Assembly: GCA_905199755.1 (NCBI GenBank)
Contig: CAJKHT010000081.1
Coordinates: 1-12,701, forward strand
Source of the DNA: an uncultured Eubacteriales bacterium
GTDB lineage: Bacteria > Bacillota > Clostridia > UBA1381
Length of the DNA stretch: 12,701 nucleotides
Direction of reading: 5' to 3'
Shown piece after piece: positions 5,661 through 12,701 of the stretch. Position numbers and translations under genes: made by a program. Each line of letters begins with the position of its first letter. Position 1 is the stretch's first letter. The notes below the pieces were generated by a model, which did no database searches, was not told the origin of the DNA, and worked only from the letters and a program-made list of their open reading frames with translations.

Positions 5661-8600
5661 TTGAAACCAAAACTGGAAACGGTATTTCCTCAGATTGCCG
5701 ATGAGGAAATAAAGGATTTGATAATCGAAAAAATTACAATGTCTAAAAACAGACGCAAGGTGAAGCTGACTTTTGAAGCAGGAACATCAAGGTATCTGAT
5801 GGATAAGGCATGCGGTGAAATAAAGAGAATCTGCAAGCTTGCCGATGCAGTGGCGGAAGCGGAGAAAAGTGCGGACCGTGAGGAAAACAATATAATGATG
5901 TTTGAGGTCAGCGAGCTGACGGATACCGTGCAGGAGACGGGAGAGGAGATTTCCGATAAAAACGTGGTCGGCAGGGCGAATATATCGGAGGTACTCTACG
6001 GCAAGCCTATAAGGGGTGACATTGTATCAATTTCATCAATCGGTGAAAACTCGGGCAGAGTGATTTTATCGGGAAAGGTTTTTAGTGCCGATGAACGTGA
6101 AATCACCTCCAAAAAAACGGGAAAAGAATTTCATCTTGTGACAATGGACGTTACGGATATGAACGATTCAATTACCGTGAAAATGTTTGTCACCAAAAAA
6201 GAGGACGATTTCGCATTTTCAAACTTTTTCGGAAAAATAAAAAAAGGTATAAAATCGGGCGGAATATATATCGCATGCCGCGGAAAAGCACAGTATGACG
6301 ATTATGCAAAAGAGGTCATTGTTATGGCAAATGATATTGCGGAGGTCAGCACTCCGCCTGTCAGACAGGACAATGAGCCGGTAAAGCGCGTGGAGCTGCA
6401 TATGCATACACAGATGTCCATGATGGACGCTGTGTCATCAACGAGTGATTTAATCGGCAGGGCAATATATTGGGGACATAAGGCAATAGCACTTACGGAT
6501 CACGGCGTTGTTCAGTCATATCCCGACGCAATGAAGGCATCGGGACTTAATTCAAAAATAAAGGTGCTGTACGGTGTTGAGGGGTATCTTATAGATGACA
6601 GCAAGAAAATTATTTATGACGGTGAGCTTGCAAAGGACGCGGACATCAATTCGTCATTTGTTGTTTTTGACCTTGAAACAACGGGACTGGATAATAAAAC
6701 CTGCGGAATAACCGAAATAGGTGCGGTTAAAATTGAAAACGGAAAAATAACGGATAAATGGTCAAGCTTTGTTAATCCCGAAATGCCTATTCCCGAAAAA
6801 ATAGTCGGAATTACAGGTATAACGGATAAAATGGTTGAGGATGCACCTACCATCGAGGAGCAGATGGACAGCTTTAAGGAGTTTTGCAAGGGTTGTATTA
6901 TGGTGGCGCATAATGCGGAATTTGACATCGGCTTCATGAAAGAAAAGGCACGAAAAATGGGAACGGATTTTACATTCCCGTATATGGATACGCTCACTCT
7001 TGCGCGTGCGCTCTATCCCGAATTGCCGAATCACAAGCTTGATACGCTTACAAAGCATCTTAATATAATACTTGAAAATCATCACCGTGCCGTAGACGAT
7101 GCAAAGGCGACGGCGGATATTTTTGTAAAAATGCTTGAAAAGCTTAAGGAAATCGATAAAACCCGGCTTGTGACATTGAATAAGGAATTTAACCTCCGTC
7201 TTACAGCGAAGAAAAACAAGGCATACCACATAATAATACTTGCTGAAAATCTTACGGGAATACGGCATATATACGAGCTTGTATCGGAATCACATTTAAG
7301 CTATTTCTGGCGTACACCGCGTATTCCGCGCAGTCTGCTGGAGGAAAAGCGTGACGGTCTTATTCTGGGTACGGCATGTGAGGCAGGGGAGTTTTTCCGC
7401 GCAATGGTGCATGGTGCGGATGATGAAGAGCTGAAAAGAATTGCCGATTTTTACGATTATCTTGAAATACAGCCGATAGGGAATAACGCATATATGAAAG
7501 AGTCCGATGATTTCCCGAATGTAAATACCGATGAGGATTTAAGAAACCTCAACAGACGTATCGTAGAACTGGGGGAAAAATTCCAAAAGCCCGTGTGCGC
7601 TACCTGTGACGTGCATTTTCTCGACAAAGAGGGAGCGGACTACAGAAAAATCCTTATGCATTATAAAGGCTTTAAGGACGCGGATAAGCAGGCGCCGCTG
7701 TATTTAAGAACCACAAAGGAAATGCTTGACGAATTTGCATATCTTGGCAAGGAAAAAGCATATGAGGTGGTTGTAACAAACACAAATATGATTGCGGACC
7801 GGATTGAAGATGTGCGCCCGATTCCGGAGGAAAAATGTCCGCCTGTGGTAGAGGGAGCAAAGGACGCAATCGTAAACGATTCACATAAAAAAGCAAAAGA
7901 AATCTACGGTGATCCGCTGCCCGAGGAGGTACAGAAGCGTCTGGATAAGGAGCTATATTCGATAACCACCTACGGCTTTTCGGTTATGTACAGAATTGCA
8001 CAGGAGCTTGTGCGGAAATCTCTGTCGGACGGGTATCTGGTTGGTTCAAGAGGCTCTGTCGGTTCATCGTTTGTGGCGTATCTGTCCGATATTACGGAGG
8101 TTAATTCGCTGCCGGCGCACTATATATGCCCTAACTGCAAGAATGTTGAGTTTGTCGGAAGTGACACGGGTATATCCGGCTGCGACCTGCCGGAAAAGGT
8201 GTGCCCGAAATGCGGTACACAGTATAACCGTGACGGTCATGATATTCCGTTTGAGACATTTTTGGGATTTAAGGGCGATAAAGAGCCTGATATTGACCTT
8301 AACTTTTCGGGTGAGTATCAGCCTGTTATTCATAAATACACGGAAACATTTTTCGGAGAGGGATTTGTGTTCCGTGCGGGTACGATAGGTACGGTTGCCG
8401 AAAAAACGGCATACGGATATGTTTTAAAGTACTGTGAAGATAAGGGAATAAAAATGCGTAAGGCTGAAATGGCGCGCCTTGCGGCAGGCTGTGTAGGTGT
8501 AAAGCGGACATCGGGACAGCATCCCGGCGGTATAATCGTTGTGCCGTATACGAACAGCATACATGAATTCTGCCCTGTTCAGCACCCGGCGGACGATGCA

Positions 8601-9716
8601 AATTCGACTATATTTACAACACATTTTGACTACCATTCGATTGACCAGAACCTGCTTAAGCTTGACGAGCTCGGACACGACGATCCTACCGTTATAAGAA
8701 TGCTGGAGGACTTGACGGGAGTAAATGCGCGTGAAATATCTCTGGGTGATAAAAAGACGCTCAGTCTGTTTACGTCAAATGAAGCACTCGGCTTGAATGA
8801 TGATATAGGTACGCCGCTGGGAACATACGGAATACCCGAATTCGGTACGAAATTTGTGCGCCAGATGCTTGAAGATACAAAGCCCACAAAATTTTCGGAG
8901 CTTGTAAGAATTTCGGGACTTTCGCACGGTACGGACGTATGGCTCGGCAATGCACAGGATTTGATACGTCAGGGACTGACGGATTTGTCACATTCCATAT
9001 GTGCACGTGACGATATTATGATTTATCTTATCTCTGCCGGAGTTGAGGCGGGACATTCGTTTAAAATCATGGAAAGCGTGCGAAAGGGAAAAGGCTTGAA
9101 GCCAGAGGACGAGGAGGCGATGCGTGCCGCAAATGTCCCCGAATGGTATATAGAGTCGTGTAAAAAAATCAAATACATGTTCCCGAAAGCTCATGCCGTT
9201 GCATATGTTACCATGGCATTCAGAATTGCATGGTTTAAGGTATATTATCCCGTGGCATTTTATATAGCGTATTTTTCGGTGCGTGCCGATGATTTCGACG
9301 CATCGCTGATGACAAAGGGAAAGTCGGTTGCACGTGAAGCGCTGAATGATATTCTAAAGCGAAAGAAAGAGGGAACAAGCACCCCGAAAGAAGAAGGACT
9401 TATTCCCATTCTGGAAATCTGCATTGAAATGTATGCGAGAAATATAGATTTTGAGCCTGTGGATTTGTATAAAAGCCACGCAACGGACTTTAAACCGAGC
9501 GGAGAAAACAAAATACTTCCTCCGCTTAATGCACTTCCCGGTATGGGAGATAATGCCGCAAAGGCAATAACCGAGGAACGCGAAAAAGGTCCGTTTAAAA
9601 CCGTTACGGAGCTAAAGGAACGAACGGGAATTACAAAATCCGTGGCGGATTTGCTTGAACAGTACGGCTGCTTTGACGAATTGCCCGATGCCGACCAGGT
9701 AAGTCTGTTTGACTAA
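5661..9716 (+). CDS. polC: DNA polymerase III alpha subunit, PolC type
   Basis: The Gram-positive replicative polymerase, with proofreading built in. Order in 1351 residues: short N-terminal region (1-100); OB-fold (about 103-228); PHP domain starting at ELHMHTQMSMMDAVSS (245-260) and ALTDHGVVQS (277-286); an inserted DEDDh exonuclease with Asp337 and Glu339 (FDLETTG), Asp422 (HNAEFD), and His475 and Asp480 (HHRAVDDAKA); PHP resuming to CDVHFLD (649-655); and the polymerase core. The core has GSRGSVGSSF (796-804), a zinc ribbon with CPNC (823-826) and CPKC (848-851), and catalytic aspartates in PDIDLNFSGEYQ (Asp877, Asp879) and LDELGHDDP (Asp1002). A helix-hairpin-helix (LPGMGDNAAKAI) and a terminal clamp-binding motif QVSLF end it. 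It is roughly 80 residues shorter than B. subtilis PolC, mainly at the N-terminus. The TTG start has AAAGGA (5644-5649) 11 nt upstream; no ATG is nearby. All catalytic residues look intact. Confidence 0.98.
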   Translation: MKPKLETVFPQIADEEIKDLIIEKITMSKNRRKVKLTFEAGTSRYLMDKACGEIKRICKLADAVAEAEKSADREENNIMMFEVSELTDTVQETGEEISDKNVVGRANISEVLYGKPIRGDIVSISSIGENSGRVILSGKVFSADEREITSKKTGKEFHLVTMDVTDMNDSITVKMFVTKKEDDFAFSNFFGKIKKGIKSGGIYIACRGKAQYDDYAKEVIVMANDIAEVSTPPVRQDNEPVKRVELHMHTQMSMMDAVSSTSDLIGRAIYWGHKAIALTDHGVVQSYPDAMKASGLNSKIKVLYGVEGYLIDDSKKIIYDGELAKDADINSSFVVFDLETTGLDNKTCGITEIGAVKIENGKITDKWSSFVNPEMPIPEKIVGITGITDKMVEDAPTIEEQMDSFKEFCKGCIMVAHNAEFDIGFMKEKARKMGTDFTFPYMDTLTLARALYPELPNHKLDTLTKHLNIILENHHRAVDDAKATADIFVKMLEKLKEIDKTRLVTLNKEFNLRLTAKKNKAYHIIILAENLTGIRHIYELVSESHLSYFWRTPRIPRSLLEEKRDGLILGTACEAGEFFRAMVHGADDEELKRIADFYDYLEIQPIGNNAYMKESDDFPNVNTDEDLRNLNRRIVELGEKFQKPVCATCDVHFLDKEGADYRKILMHYKGFKDADKQAPLYLRTTKEMLDEFAYLGKEKAYEVVVTNTNMIADRIEDVRPIPEEKCPPVVEGAKDAIVNDSHKKAKEIYGDPLPEEVQKRLDKELYSITTYGFSVMYRIAQELVRKSLSDGYLVGSRGSVGSSFVAYLSDITEVNSLPAHYICPNCKNVEFVGSDTGISGCDLPEKVCPKCGTQYNRDGHDIPFETFLGFKGDKEPDIDLNFSGEYQPVIHKYTETFFGEGFVFRAGTIGTVAEKTAYGYVLKYCEDKGIKMRKAEMARLAAGCVGVKRTSGQHPGGIIVVPYTNSIHEFCPVQHPADDANSTIFTTHFDYHSIDQNLLKLDELGHDDPTVIRMLEDLTGVNAREISLGDKKTLSLFTSNEALGLNDDIGTPLGTYGIPEFGTKFVRQMLEDTKPTKFSELVRISGLSHGTDVWLGNAQDLIRQGLTDLSHSICARDDIMIYLISAGVEAGHSFKIMESVRKGKGLKPEDEEAMRAANVPEWYIESCKKIKYMFPKAHAVAYVTMAFRIAWFKVYYPVAFYIAYFSVRADDFDASLMTKGKSVAREALNDILKRKKEGTSTPKEEGLIPILEICIEMYARNIDFEPVDLYKSHATDFKPSGENKILPPLNALPGMGDNAAKAITEEREKGPFKTVTELKERTGITKSVADLLEQYGCFDELPDADQVSLFD

Positions 9717-10567
9717 TGAATGAGCTTATCAAAGAACTCAGCCGTTCCGATGTTGTCGGGACGGTTGTTTCGTTTAAGCAAAAACAGGCAGTCGGGATTT
9801 TTTGTTATGATATTTACTCCCTCGTTGCAGGTAAGTGACATAAGAAATCCCAAATCTTTCAGAACATCGGTGCTTTCTTTTGAATATTCCCCGAACGGAT
9901 AAGCATAAACCGTAGGAGCAAAGCCGGCATTTTGTACACATTCATCTATGTATTTTTGCGTGTCCTCCCGAAATATCCGCTTGTATTCTTCCTTGCTCTC
10001 GCCGCTTTTGCGCTTGCTGCCACGCCTGCCGCTGCTGTATTTATGAAAATCATATGAGTGACATGCAATCTCGGCATGGTTGCTTGAGTTCATGTTGAAT
10101 ATATCTATCCAGCGCATGTAACTGTATGTTACGTTTACATCATTGGAGGCGGTGTAATCATCGGTGTATTTGCCCACAGTGCAGAAAATCCCGTGAAAAC
10201 CGTATTTTTCAAGAATGGGCAGTGCATATTCAAAATTATTGTAGCAGCCGTCATCAAAAGTCAGCATGACAGGTTTTTCGGGCAGCGGCGCGGAGTTTGT
10301 GACATAATCAATAAGCTGTGCCGAGGAAACTGCACTGTAACCGCGGCTCTGCAAATATTTCATATCATTTTCGAGAATATCGGGCGTTATAACATACTTT
10401 CCGGAAAGCTCGCTGTCTTTCAGAATACTGTGATACATGACAATAGGAAGCTCAATCCCGGTATCAGAGCTTATTGCGGGGACATATGAAAAATTGTGAA
10501 GAATAATTGCAAGCACTGCGGCAAGTACTGCGGCGGACGGAATTATAAGCTTGTTGAATTTAAACAT
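9713..10567 (-). CDS. Membrane-anchored NodB-family polysaccharide deacetylase
   Basis: A carbohydrate esterase family 4 protein of 284 residues, expected to remove N-acetyl groups from a wall or surface polysaccharide outside the membrane. Residues 8-23 form one hydrophobic anchor without a clear cleavage site. The NodB domain starts with IVMYHSILKD (42-51). Motif 1 is MLTFDDG (101-107; Asp105 the likely base, Asp106 a metal ligand), motif 2 is HSYDFH (His170 and His175, metal ligands) and motif 3 is YAYPFGEYS (221-229). The start chosen is the ATG at 10565-10567, which has AAGAGGTG 7 nt upstream; a longer frame from a TTG at 10651 would overlap the preceding gene and lacks a credible site. 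The Shine-Dalgarno and ATG lie in the 3' arm of a long hairpin. The stop overlaps the polC stop by 4 nt. The substrate (peptidoglycan, poly-GlcNAc or other) cannot be told. Confidence 0.92.
   Translation of the reverse strand: MFKFNKLIIPSAAVLAAVLAIILHNFSYVPAISSDTGIELPIVMYHSILKDSELSGKYVITPDILENDMKYLQSRGYSAVSSAQLIDYVTNSAPLPEKPVMLTFDDGCYNNFEYALPILEKYGFHGIFCTVGKYTDDYTASNDVNVTYSYMRWIDIFNMNSSNHAEIACHSYDFHKYSSGRRGSKRKSGESKEEYKRIFREDTQKYIDECVQNAGFAPTVYAYPFGEYSKESTDVLKDLGFLMSLTCNEGVNIITKNPDCLFLLKRNNRPDNIGTAEFFDKLIH
9742..9775 (+). terminator. Probable polC terminator inside the opposing gene
   Basis: On the plus strand CCGTTCCGA (9742-9750) pairs with TCGGGACGG (9756-9764), nine pairs including one G-U, around the 5-nt loop TGTTG. 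The T-rich tail TTGTTTCGTTT follows. It begins 26 nt after the polC stop and lies within the last 15-20 codons of the minus-strand deacetylase. The minus-strand reading of the hairpin has no T-tract, so it should act only on polC transcripts. Confidence 0.65.
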
Positions 10568-10617
10568 AAACAAACACCTCTTATCACATGTATATGACAA
10601 GAGGTGTTTGTTTATGT
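10564..10617 (-). promoter_or_regulatory. Start-occluding hairpin between surface-protein and deacetylase genes
   Basis: ACATAAACAAACACCTCTT (10564-10582) and its exact reverse complement (10599-10617) form a 19-bp perfect stem. In the minus-strand mRNA the inner bases add six more pairs (two of them G-U), giving about 25 bp with a 4-nt loop. The hairpin starts at the last base of the upstream stop codon and ends inside the deacetylase start codon. The 3' arm holds both the Shine-Dalgarno AAGAGGTG and the ATG, so both would be base-paired. It could couple translation of the two genes, respond to temperature or a factor, be an RNase III site, or act as a poor terminator. Pairing is seen directly; the role is inferred. 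Confidence 0.75.
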
Positions 10618-11723
10618 CAGCGCATATTCCATTCTTCTTCGGTATATTCAAGCGTGTTGCCGCTGTTATCGGTCACTGCATAGATTTTTTGCCCGCTGCG
10701 CGTGCATTTGAAAACATAATACTTTGATTTGTAAGTGTAGTACGGATAGTCGGTGCAGCGCAGTGTATCAAAAAACGATTTTATATTATTGTATGCCTTA
10801 TCTACGTTAAAGCTTTCAATCTGTGCTGTGTCGGCATCGGTTTTCTTTGTATCGCATGATATGTCACAGGTGATTTCAACCGAGCGGCTGTCAGCAATCC
10901 ACTGCACGTCCGCACCGAAGCTTTCAGCAATGATGCGCAGGGGGACATATGTACTGCCGTTGAATATAATCGGCTGTGTTTCGCTTATGTCAATCTCGGT
11001 GTAATCATTTTTTATTGTATCGGGCGCGTCCGCAGTCCATTTCCGCATGTGCCACGGCATATTGCCTTTTTGTGTGCGTTTGCGCTTGATTTCCAGTATA
11101 TCACTGCCTTTTGCGGCAGTTATCATTTGCGTTGTGTCGGAATATAAGGTGAATTCGTCCCAGTATACGTTTGTATTCATGCAGTCAAATGTGCCGCGCA
11201 GCGGTACAAAGGTTCTGCCGTTAATAATTGCAGGCGCTTTTGAAAGCTCAATTTTACTTCCGTTCAGATTTATGTGAACATCGGAGCTGAACGGCGATTT
11301 GTACGGATTAAAATCGGGTGCCGTGTTTTTTACCATACCGTTGTAAACCTCATGACCGTCATCGGCATAAATGCTTATCCATATATTGTCGACATACAGA
11401 GCAAGCGAAACCGTTCCGCTTTCAACTGTGTCATTTCCTCCGTGAGCGTATGCATCATAGGGAAGAACAGCCTCATTAGCGGTCATAGTACCCTGATAAA
11501 GCATGTAATCAAATTTTTGCTCTCCGTTTTGAATACGGATAAAGCGTGCATTTATTGTGTCGGCGCTGCAATAATCGATGTTAAGCACCGCATAATCGCT
11601 GTCCGAATACGGGGACGATTTCCATTCCCCGATAAATGCTTCGTTGTTAAAGCCTTCTGCCGAGACAGAAACGGCACAAAGCATAAACAATGCAAAGAAA
11701 ATTCCCAAGAAAAATTTTTTCAT
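10617..11723 (-). CDS. Secreted protein with copper-amine-oxidase-N-like domain
   Basis: A 368-residue exported protein. Residues 1-22 are a signal peptide (MKKFFLGIFFALFM, cleavage likely after VSA). Residues 27-132 look like a beta-barrel-type domain (FIGEWKSS, then alternating hydrophobic strands to GMVKN). Residues 148-286 match the repeat pattern of the copper amine oxidase N-terminal domain (PF07833): INLNGSKIEL, IINGRTFVPLRGTFDCM and VYWDE, then IIFNGSTYVPLRIIAESFGA and VQWIADSRSVEIT. An extra basic, Trp-rich stretch (about 213-240) lies between the two halves. A short C-terminal region (305-368) is unrecognised. Despite its name, this domain carries no oxidase activity and is common on clostridial surface proteins. 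A GGGGG-type Shine-Dalgarno (minus strand, near 11731-11736) precedes the ATG. The deacetylase gene follows after the hairpin, which suggests a two-gene envelope operon. There is no LPXTG-like signal, so attachment is unclear. Confidence 0.85.
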   Translation of the reverse strand: MKKFFLGIFFALFMLCAVSVSAEGFNNEAFIGEWKSSPYSDSDYAVLNIDYCSADTINARFIRIQNGEQKFDYMLYQGTMTANEAVLPYDAYAHGGNDTVESGTVSLALYVDNIWISIYADDGHEVYNGMVKNTAPDFNPYKSPFSSDVHINLNGSKIELSKAPAIINGRTFVPLRGTFDCMNTNVYWDEFTLYSDTTQMITAAKGSDILEIKRKRTQKGNMPWHMRKWTADAPDTIKNDYTEIDISETQPIIFNGSTYVPLRIIAESFGADVQWIADSRSVEITCDISCDTKKTDADTAQIESFNVDKAYNNIKSFFDTLRCTDYPYYTYKSKYYVFKCTRSGQKIYAVTDNSGNTLEYTEEEWNMR

Positions 11724-11751
11724 TTAAAATTCCCCCGAATATTGAAAGTAT

Positions 11752-11787
11752 ATTAAAGCGCCCGAAGTATATTGTAACTTCGGGCGC
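11752..11787 (-). terminator. Intrinsic terminator of the aldolase gene
   Basis: GCGCCCGAAGT (11758-11768) and ACTTCGGGCGC (11777-11787) form a perfect 11-bp G+C-rich stem with an 8-nt loop. On the minus strand the stem is followed by TTTAATA. It lies 18 nt past the aldolase stop. Only about 34 nt separate it from the next gene's ATG, and I find no convincing promoter in that space. Confidence 0.85.
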
Positions 11788-11805
11788 ATAAATTCAAAAT
11801 GCTGT

Positions 11806-12669
11806 TCAGGCTTTGTTTACCGAACCGAATAATTCCATCTTTTCTTTTACGATAGTCTTTATTGCCTCGGCACCGGGTGCGAGAAGCTTTCTGGGGTCGA
11901 AGCCCTTGCCCTGAAGGTCTTTGCCATCTTCGATATATTTTCTTGTAGCCTCCTGGAAGTAAAGCTGACACTCTGTATTAACGTTTATTTTAGCAACACC
12001 CAAAGAAATTGCTTTCTTTATCATGTCGGCAGGAATACCCGTACCGCCATGAAGAACGAGAGGTAAATCACCGATAAGTGCCTTTGTTGCTGCGAGTGCG
12101 TCAAAATCAAGACCTTTCCAGTTTTCGGGATATTTGCCGTGAATATTTCCGATACCTGCTGCGAGGAAGTCAACACCCAAATCCGCAATTCTCTTACATT
12201 CGTTCGGATCTGCAATTTCGCCAGCACCGATAACACCGTCTTCCTCGCCGCCGATTGAACCTACTTCAGCCTCGATTGACATACCCATGCCGTGAGCAAC
12301 CGCAACAAGCTCCTTTGTTTTTTCAACGTTTTCGTCGATGGGGAAGTGTGAACCGTCGAACATGATTGATGAAAAACCTGCTTTTATACATTTGTAGCAG
12401 CCCTCGTATGTGCCGTGGTCAAGATGAAGAGCAACAGGAACGGTAATTCCCATTTCATCAATCATAGCCGAAACCATAGCCGATACTGTTTTGAATCCCG
12501 TCATGTATTTGCCTGCGCCCTCAGAAACACCGAGAATAACGGGAGAATTGTTTTCCTGTGCGGTAGCCAGGATTGACTTTGTCCATTCTAAGTTATTGAT
12601 GTTAAACTGACCTACTGCATATTTGCCCTCAACGGCCTTTTTTAACATTTCTGTTGCTGAAACTAACAT
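11806..12669 (-). CDS. fba: Class II fructose-bisphosphate aldolase
   Basis: Zinc-dependent reversible cleavage of fructose 1,6-bisphosphate to dihydroxyacetone phosphate and glyceraldehyde 3-phosphate, in glycolysis and gluconeogenesis. The 287-residue length fits the Firmicutes type. Signatures are GQFNINNLEW (20-29), VALHLDHG (79-86; Asp84 the likely catalytic acid/base, His85 a zinc ligand), FDGSHFPIDENVEKTK (104-119), EAEVGSIGGEEDG (133-145), GNIHGKYP (174-181; His177 zinc), LVLHGGTGIP (204-213; His207 zinc) and KINVNTE (227-233; phosphate binding). Some class II paralogues cleave tagatose or ketose bisphosphates, but the motifs here fit the fructose enzyme best. On the minus strand AGGAGGA (12684-12678) lies 8 nt before the ATG. 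The promoter is outside the window. It has its own terminator, so it is probably a single-gene unit. Confidence 0.96.
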   Translation of the reverse strand: MLVSATEMLKKAVEGKYAVGQFNINNLEWTKSILATAQENNSPVILGVSEGAGKYMTGFKTVSAMVSAMIDEMGITVPVALHLDHGTYEGCYKCIKAGFSSIMFDGSHFPIDENVEKTKELVAVAHGMGMSIEAEVGSIGGEEDGVIGAGEIADPNECKRIADLGVDFLAAGIGNIHGKYPENWKGLDFDALAATKALIGDLPLVLHGGTGIPADMIKKAISLGVAKINVNTECQLYFQEATRKYIEDGKDLQGKGFDPRKLLAPGAEAIKTIVKEKMELFGSVNKA

Positions 12670-12701
12670 TTCAAAATTCCTCCTAAGAATAAATTAAATA
12701 A

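Noticed and set aside
10568..10651. Longer deacetylase starting from a TTG at 10651
   Set aside because: The extension lies in the upstream gene's coding sequence and across the hairpin, reads as non-coding and has no ribosome binding site. The ATG at 10567 has AAGAGGTG at ideal spacing and puts the membrane anchor at the N-terminus.
10614..10727. Plus-strand 37-codon frame starting from the mirrored Shine-Dalgarno and ATG in the palindrome
   Set aside because: The palindrome gives AAGAGGTG plus ATG on both strands, but this frame is antisense to the surface-protein gene and its peptide has no recognisable feature. It is most likely a by-product of symmetry.

Overview
The window looks like chromosomal DNA of a Gram-positive, low-to-moderate G+C anaerobe of the class Clostridia, probably a gut or other fibre-associated lineage. 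The signs are a PolC-type replicative polymerase, a class B sortase with its own cell-wall-anchored substrate, purine-rich Shine-Dalgarno sequences, some TTG starts, a copper-amine-oxidase-N-like surface protein, and the remnant of a LamG/cohesin-like secreted protein. Species cannot be told from the sequence. No phage, insertion sequence, CRISPR array or rRNA is visible.

Layout, left to right. At 1-55 is the 3' part of a tRNA-Asp(GTC), followed at once by an intrinsic terminator and a small gene (120-476) of the Anabaena sensory rhodopsin transducer (ASRT) family. At 541-1163 is a decayed fragment of a secreted carbohydrate-type protein with a one-base frameshift, bounded by a 16-bp palindrome and an orphan copy of one of its arms. 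From a good extended -10 promoter at about 1405-1433 runs a two-gene surface operon: a secreted protein ending in an NPKTG sorting signal (1488-2597) and its likely class B sortase (2649-3416). A second strong promoter (3433-3461) drives proB and proA (3505-5575), which overlap by 8 nt and make the first two enzymes of proline synthesis. polC (5661-9716) follows on the same strand.

The rest is on the minus strand. polC converges with, and overlaps by 4 nt, a membrane-anchored NodB-family polysaccharide deacetylase (9713-10567). The probable polC terminator lies inside the deacetylase coding sequence. Upstream of the deacetylase is a secreted protein with a copper-amine-oxidase-N-like domain (10617-11723). 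The two genes are separated only by a hairpin that covers the whole gap and buries the Shine-Dalgarno and start codon of the deacetylase. Furthest upstream is class II fructose-bisphosphate aldolase (11806-12669), which has its own terminator.

The genes form several independent units: housekeeping (tRNA, proBA, polC, fba) and two cell-envelope modules (sortase pair; surface protein plus deacetylase). I see no large unknown multi-gene system. The least ordinary items are the start-occluding hairpin at 10564-10617, the dedicated NPKTG/sortase B pair with unrecognised ectodomains, the ASRT gene with no rhodopsin nearby, and the polC terminator encoded within the opposing gene.
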